A DNA stretch of 64,000 nt from Leucaena leucocephala (Eukaryota; Streptophyta; Magnoliopsida; Fabales; Fabaceae), in contig CM073549.1 of NCBI GenBank assembly GCA_037074615.1, positions 3,167,001 through 3,231,000 of the forward strand, in the 5' to 3' direction. The position numbers were made by a program, and so were the translations under genes. The notes beneath the pieces were generated by a model. It did not search any database. It was not told the DNA's origin and worked only from the letters and a program-made list of their open reading frames with translations. Of the stretch, positions 60,112 to 64,000 are shown in pieces. Each line of letters starts with the position of its first letter. Within the stretch, counting starts at the first letter, position 1.

Positions 60112-60900
60112 TTAGGGCCGGTTTATATTATATAAAAATTATTTTAATTTTTTTTATCTAAATCTTAGTTTAATTTTTTTTAAAATAAACAGTCATATTT
60201 ATTCAAAAATACTTTTAGATTAAATCATGATTTAAAATTATAGTTTTGTATAAACTACTAATAATAACTTCTGTAACAGTAAAAAATTTATGGACTATTA
60301 AATTACTATTTTACCTCTATTTTTCCCCTCTCTCCTCTATTCCATTCAATGTCATCACTGTTCACCTTCACTATTCTCCTTTTTTCTTTGTCGTCCATCC
60401 ATTTCTATGGCTTTTGTCGTCATTGTTGTGTGGCTTCTGTCATTATCATAGAAACTTTGGTCGCCGTCGTCGTTGAAGCTTAGGTCGTCTATGGCTTCAC
60501 TACGTGGAATCATCGTCACCTTCATCGACCATCGCTGGAAGAAGATGAACAAAAGTCTGAAAGTGAGTGATGGGACGTAATTGAGTGAGTGGGTGATTTT
60601 TTTTTTATTTTTTCTGTTGTCATCGTCGTTTGCCGGAGAGAGGATATGAGAAAGAGAAGATGAGAGCTAGGGAGAAGATGAGAGAGATGATGGTGATGGG
60701 CCGTTCATATTATTTTTTTCATCTCGTAACCTTTATGATAATTTACCAATCATAGGAATCTTTCTAAAAAATAATTATCCAAATATTCATTATTTAGAAT
60801 TATTTTTTTATAAGATTTTCTCTAATTTTTTTTAAAAGTTGTATAATTTTTTTTTATAAATTATTTTCTAAAAAGTCTATTCAAACAAACTTTAAAATTG
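60112..60900. mobile_element. TIR element family X, longest copy
   Basis: The left end GGGCCGGTTTATATTAT and right end AAAAGTCTATTCAAACAAAC are roughly inverse (GTTTGTTTGAATAGACTTTTT). The core 'AACTTCTGTAACAGTAAAAA' and 'TTAAATTACTATTTTACCTC' matches the other copies. The interior 60350-60700 holds CATCGTC/GTCGTC repeats and GAGAAGATGAGAG purine tracts, unlike the other interiors. No credible gene. Confidence 0.55.
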
Positions 60901-61006
60901 TTGGAATAATTAGAATTAAAAATTAGGGGAAATCTTTGTTTTTTTTTTATTTTGACAAAACACGTAGAGTTTAAGAAGGAGATATGGGAATGGAACCTAT
61001 ACCCGG

Positions 61007-61750
61007 TAGGGGTGTGCATGGGCAGGGCTGGGCAGGGCAGCCCCCCTGCCCGGTGCCCTGCCCAAAAAAGGTCTGGGCTGCATTTTGTAGCCCGATGCCC
61101 GGCCCTGCCCGGTAAAAGCCCTAATCATTTCGGGCTGGGCATGAGCGGGCTGGGCATGCCCAAATCGTGATACCTCGCTTATATTGTGGAAAAAAATCTG
61201 CAATCATGAACTTATAAAATAATATAATATTTATATCTTCAAGAGTTAAATAATATCCATAATCCACTAAGAATAAGGTAATAAAAAGATAATAATTAAA
61301 GTTTTAAAGTCTATTGCATATATAAAAAAGAAATATTAAAATCTGTAGGGGTCAGATATCTGTAGCGGTATTACAACATCAATAATTGAATGCTTGGCAA
61401 GTAAAACATATTAGTAACTTTGGTATCTATGTAAATATAAGAGTTATGTTTAGTACTTTAAAAATGAGCAAGGAGAGTTGTCAACTAAAGTGAAAAGTGT
61501 AGAGTTACAAATAGAATAAGTTAAGAAAAAAATAAGATTATAAAAAAATAAAAAAATAATAAATATATATATAGGGCCGGGCCAAATGGGCAGGGCGGCA
61601 TACCATGCCCAGTGCCCTGCCCTGCCCGACACTTGGCCCGGCCCTGCCCTGCCCAAATATATTTTGGGCGACTTTTTCTGGACCGGGCTGGGCAATTTTT
61701 TACCGAGCTCGGGCGGGCGGACCGGGCTCTGGGCATTGTGCACACCCCTA
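61007..61750. mobile_element. Intact-ended non-autonomous hAT element (744 bp)
   Basis: Terminal inverted repeats TAGGGGTGTGCA are perfect, and a perfect 8-bp target duplication ATACCCGG lies at 60999-61006 and 61751-61758, as expected for hAT transposition. GC-rich sub-terminal arms (GGGCAGGGCTGGGC, CGGGCTGGGCA) flank an AT-rich centre shared with the 28.5-kb relative. It encodes nothing recognisable and depends on an outside transposase. Confidence 0.92.
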
Positions 61751-62429
61751 ATACCCGGTATTAAAAGGGTACATTTTGTACTATTAGGCTAATGATTTTG
61801 ATAAAAATTTTAGAGTAAATAAAAATTTTTATTTTAATTTTAAATATAATATTATATTTATTTTATTTTTTAAAATTATAATTTTTCCCTACAATCTCTA
61901 TATTAATTTTAGATATTAAAGGATTTTTTATTAAAAAAGTAGATCTTAATACAAATTATTAGAATAAATAGAAATCAACCCACATTTTTAATAATAATTA
62001 AATTTATTAATTTTCTTAATTTCTACGGATTCATTATTATCTAGATGTTACCTTAACCAGTGGGAGTATTAAGTAAAGAAAATAACACTAAAGGAGAAGT
62101 TTGCAATTTAGTAAGAATCGGTTGGTCTATTTCGATTTTTATAATTAATTAAACAATAATTTTCAAAAAGTCAACGTTGTAATTTGTTATTTATCGGTTG
62201 GTCCATAAACTATATATACATACGAATACACTCAATTAATTGAATTATAGATAGTAAAACGACACAGTTCCAAATTTGGTCGATTTTTCTAAGAAATGCA
62301 GAAACCCCAACCCCATCTCAAATCTGAAACCACCAGTAACGAGCCACATGTCAGTGAGATGGATCCATAATTTCAGTATCATTCTGAGTTTTTGTCCCTT
62401 CCCAAATTTAGCTTTCTTCTCCTCTCAGA
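61751..62429. other. Intergenic, promoter side of the CBL gene
   Basis: AT-rich at first, then mixed. A TATATATA stretch lies at about 62210. The minus-strand frame at 62425-62727 is not supported by any family feature and overlaps the likely CBL leader. Confidence 0.4.
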
Positions 62430-63530
62430 CCAAAAATGGCGTCCCTTCATAAACCTTCTTCTCTTCTTTCTTCTTTTCCTGAGCTTTGACTAACAAATTA
62501 TGGCCTTTTTTCCTTTTAATTAAAAGCTTCATTTTGCAATCACTCATCATCTGCTGATGTAGACATTGGACGAAACACCATTTTCCCCTAATATATAATA
62601 TATAATCAAAAGCTTCATTCTTTTCGATTTTCGTCCTTATTGAGAAAGACAGTGTGACAAATATGTCCGAGACTCTTGACTCCTCTCTGCTTTCCATTCT
62701 CTGCTTTTTCTGAAAGGTAAATCTCACGCCTCCTTTTTAACCTACTAGTACATTTTTTTTTTATCTGAATCATTTGCGAGTTTTTTCTTGTCTTTTTCGA
62801 TGGTAATTAATCAATCTAATATTTTATTACTGATTTGGATTGTGCGCTTTGTTTAATCGGTAACCGATGAAGATGAATCTGTTTATGACTGCCCGGTTTG
62901 GGATTGATCTGGAAACTGGATTTTCGAAAACTTCGTCGTTTTGGGTTCGACATCTAGTATTAACGTTCGATTCAGGGCCATGCCTAGTGTTTTTCTAATA
63001 CAATCGAGGTAAGATCTTATCACTGATAAGAAAGTGCTCGCCACTATCTGAATAGTGCTCTGCTGCTTTGAATTGTGATTTTCAATTGTCTGGTTTTGCA
63101 GGCAATCACGTTGCTAAAATGTTTTTGCGTATTTTTAATCTGACCGTTAACCGACTTTATAACCTAGTTGATTGGTACATAGAACTTTTGGATGTTCTTT
63201 TAGATGATATTTCTGGCTGAAGATGTAGATTATTTGTTTCAAAATGGAAACAGAGGTTTTGATCACTCATGACGGCTAACGCAATTTTAGACGAGGGGAA
63301 GGATCAGCTTCAGTTTGTAACTCCCACTGAGATATTGATTATGAATCTGCAAGAATTGTGAAAAGTTTTTATTTGATTTGTTTGCTTGGATGATGTTAAT
63401 GAGAAGACGTAAATTTTGTTTTTAATCAATTAATGAATCAGGATTTTGTTTTCTTCAAAATTATACATTTAGTTAAAAGGTATTTTTCCTCACTTTCAGG
63501 TATGGAGTGTTTTGACATCTGGAAACAAAC
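62430..63530 (+). promoter_or_regulatory. 5' leader of the CBL gene, probably spliced
   Basis: A donor (GAAAG|GTAAAT) near 62716 and an acceptor (TTTCAG|GTATGG) at 63499-63500 suggest a leader intron of about 0.8 kb. A further acceptor (TTTTGCAG|GC) near 63102 may be used alternatively. Inferred from signals only. Confidence 0.4.
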
Positions 63531-63654
63531 ATGTTGCAGTTCTTAGAAGGATTAAAGCAACTATTTGTTGCTGCAATAAATTGTTGCAATTCTGATGTGT
63601 CTAGGCAAACTACAGGTTTAGACGATCCAGAAGCTCTTGCAAGGGATACAGTTT
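63531..63654 (+). CDS. CBL: Calcineurin B-like calcium sensor, first coding exon
   Basis: The ATG at 63531 opens MLQFLEGLKQLFVAAINCCN, and the exon runs to 'LDDPEALARDTV' plus one base of Phe before a GTATGT donor at 63655. This is the N-terminus of CBL proteins of the CBL2/CBL3/CBL6 type, which continue with 'SVSEIEALYELF' in the next exon, outside the window. CBLs are EF-hand calcium sensors that recruit CIPK kinases. Members with this hydrophobic N-terminal segment are directed to the vacuolar membrane by cysteine acylation; Cys18 and Cys19 are present here. There is no N-terminal MGC myristoylation signal, as in that subgroup. The EF hands cannot be checked because the gene is cut by the right edge. 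Confidence 0.85.
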
Positions 63655-64000
63655 GTATGTGTCTTTATAGAAGTTTTGAGTTAACATTTTAAGGTGTTTT
63701 CCTTTGTTGTTGGCCTATACGTGAATTTTATGCATAATCATTTCTTCCTTTAATCAAACTTTACTTCTACATTAACCATTTGTTGCTACAACAATGGACA
63801 GAGTTGAGTTAAGATAAAGAAAGATATATCTTCTAGATACTATGTTGCTTTTCTCTACCTGGTTAACATTGATCTGATAAAATGATCATCTTTTTATATT
63901 TTTCCTTTGATTTATTTCTCTATCTCATAAAACTTGTTACTGCTCCCAATTTTTTTATGTGCATAGAAACAGTTATATTCATCTTTTTGGTTTTTGGATA

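Noticed and set aside
62425..62727. 100-codon minus-strand frame before the CBL gene
   Set aside because: Overlaps the probable CBL leader and shows no recognisable domain; starts and ends in low-complexity sequence.
1..64000. CRISPR array, operon or LTR retrotransposon
   Set aside because: No regularly spaced repeats with unique spacers, no polycistronic layout, and no long direct terminal repeats or gag/pol frames were seen.

Overview
The window is nuclear DNA of a flowering plant, most likely a eudicot. It shows multi-exon genes with GT..AG introns, plant-specific families (AGC VIII kinase, NPH3/RPT2-like protein, calcineurin B-like protein, plant universal stress proteins), AT-rich intergenic DNA and plant transposon types. 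The species cannot be named from the sequence alone. Exon models were built by hand from reading frames, splice signals and family knowledge; no search was run.

Left part (1-12.5 kb): a universal stress protein gene cut by the left edge, a 1.29-kb non-autonomous CACTA element with a 3-bp target duplication, a second related universal stress protein gene (tandem paralog), then a convergent AGC VIII kinase gene of the D6PK/PVPK-1 type.

12.5-22.9 kb: repeat-rich DNA with a 5'-truncated phosphoglycolate phosphatase-like gene fragment and two full-length, oppositely oriented copies of a 267-268 bp SINE. 22.9-27.4 kb: a complete 12-exon farnesyl diphosphate synthase gene (341 aa). 27.4-32.7 kb: two hAT-type non-autonomous elements. 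32.7-38.3 kb: a complete 9-exon gene for a C2/VASt/C2/GRAM/VASt protein (1017 aa). 39.8 kb: initiator tRNA-Met. 40.4-41.7 kb: a small three-exon bZIP gene with a degenerate basic region. 41.7-53.2 kb: gene-poor, with fold-back elements, a recurring TIR element and a second SINE family. 53.2-56.7 kb: a complete BTB/NPH3 gene (591 aa). 57.6-61.8 kb: a tandemly duplicated initiator tRNA-Met unit (one copy broken), more SINEs and a textbook hAT element. The right edge holds the first coding exon of a CBL calcium-sensor gene.

The genes do not form a pathway; they are ordinary dispersed plant genes. The most informative content is the repeat landscape: two tRNA-like SINE families whose copies have matching lengths and target-site duplications, CACTA and hAT elements with intact ends, and one family of initiator-tRNA copies at two sites. 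No new biochemical system was recognised.
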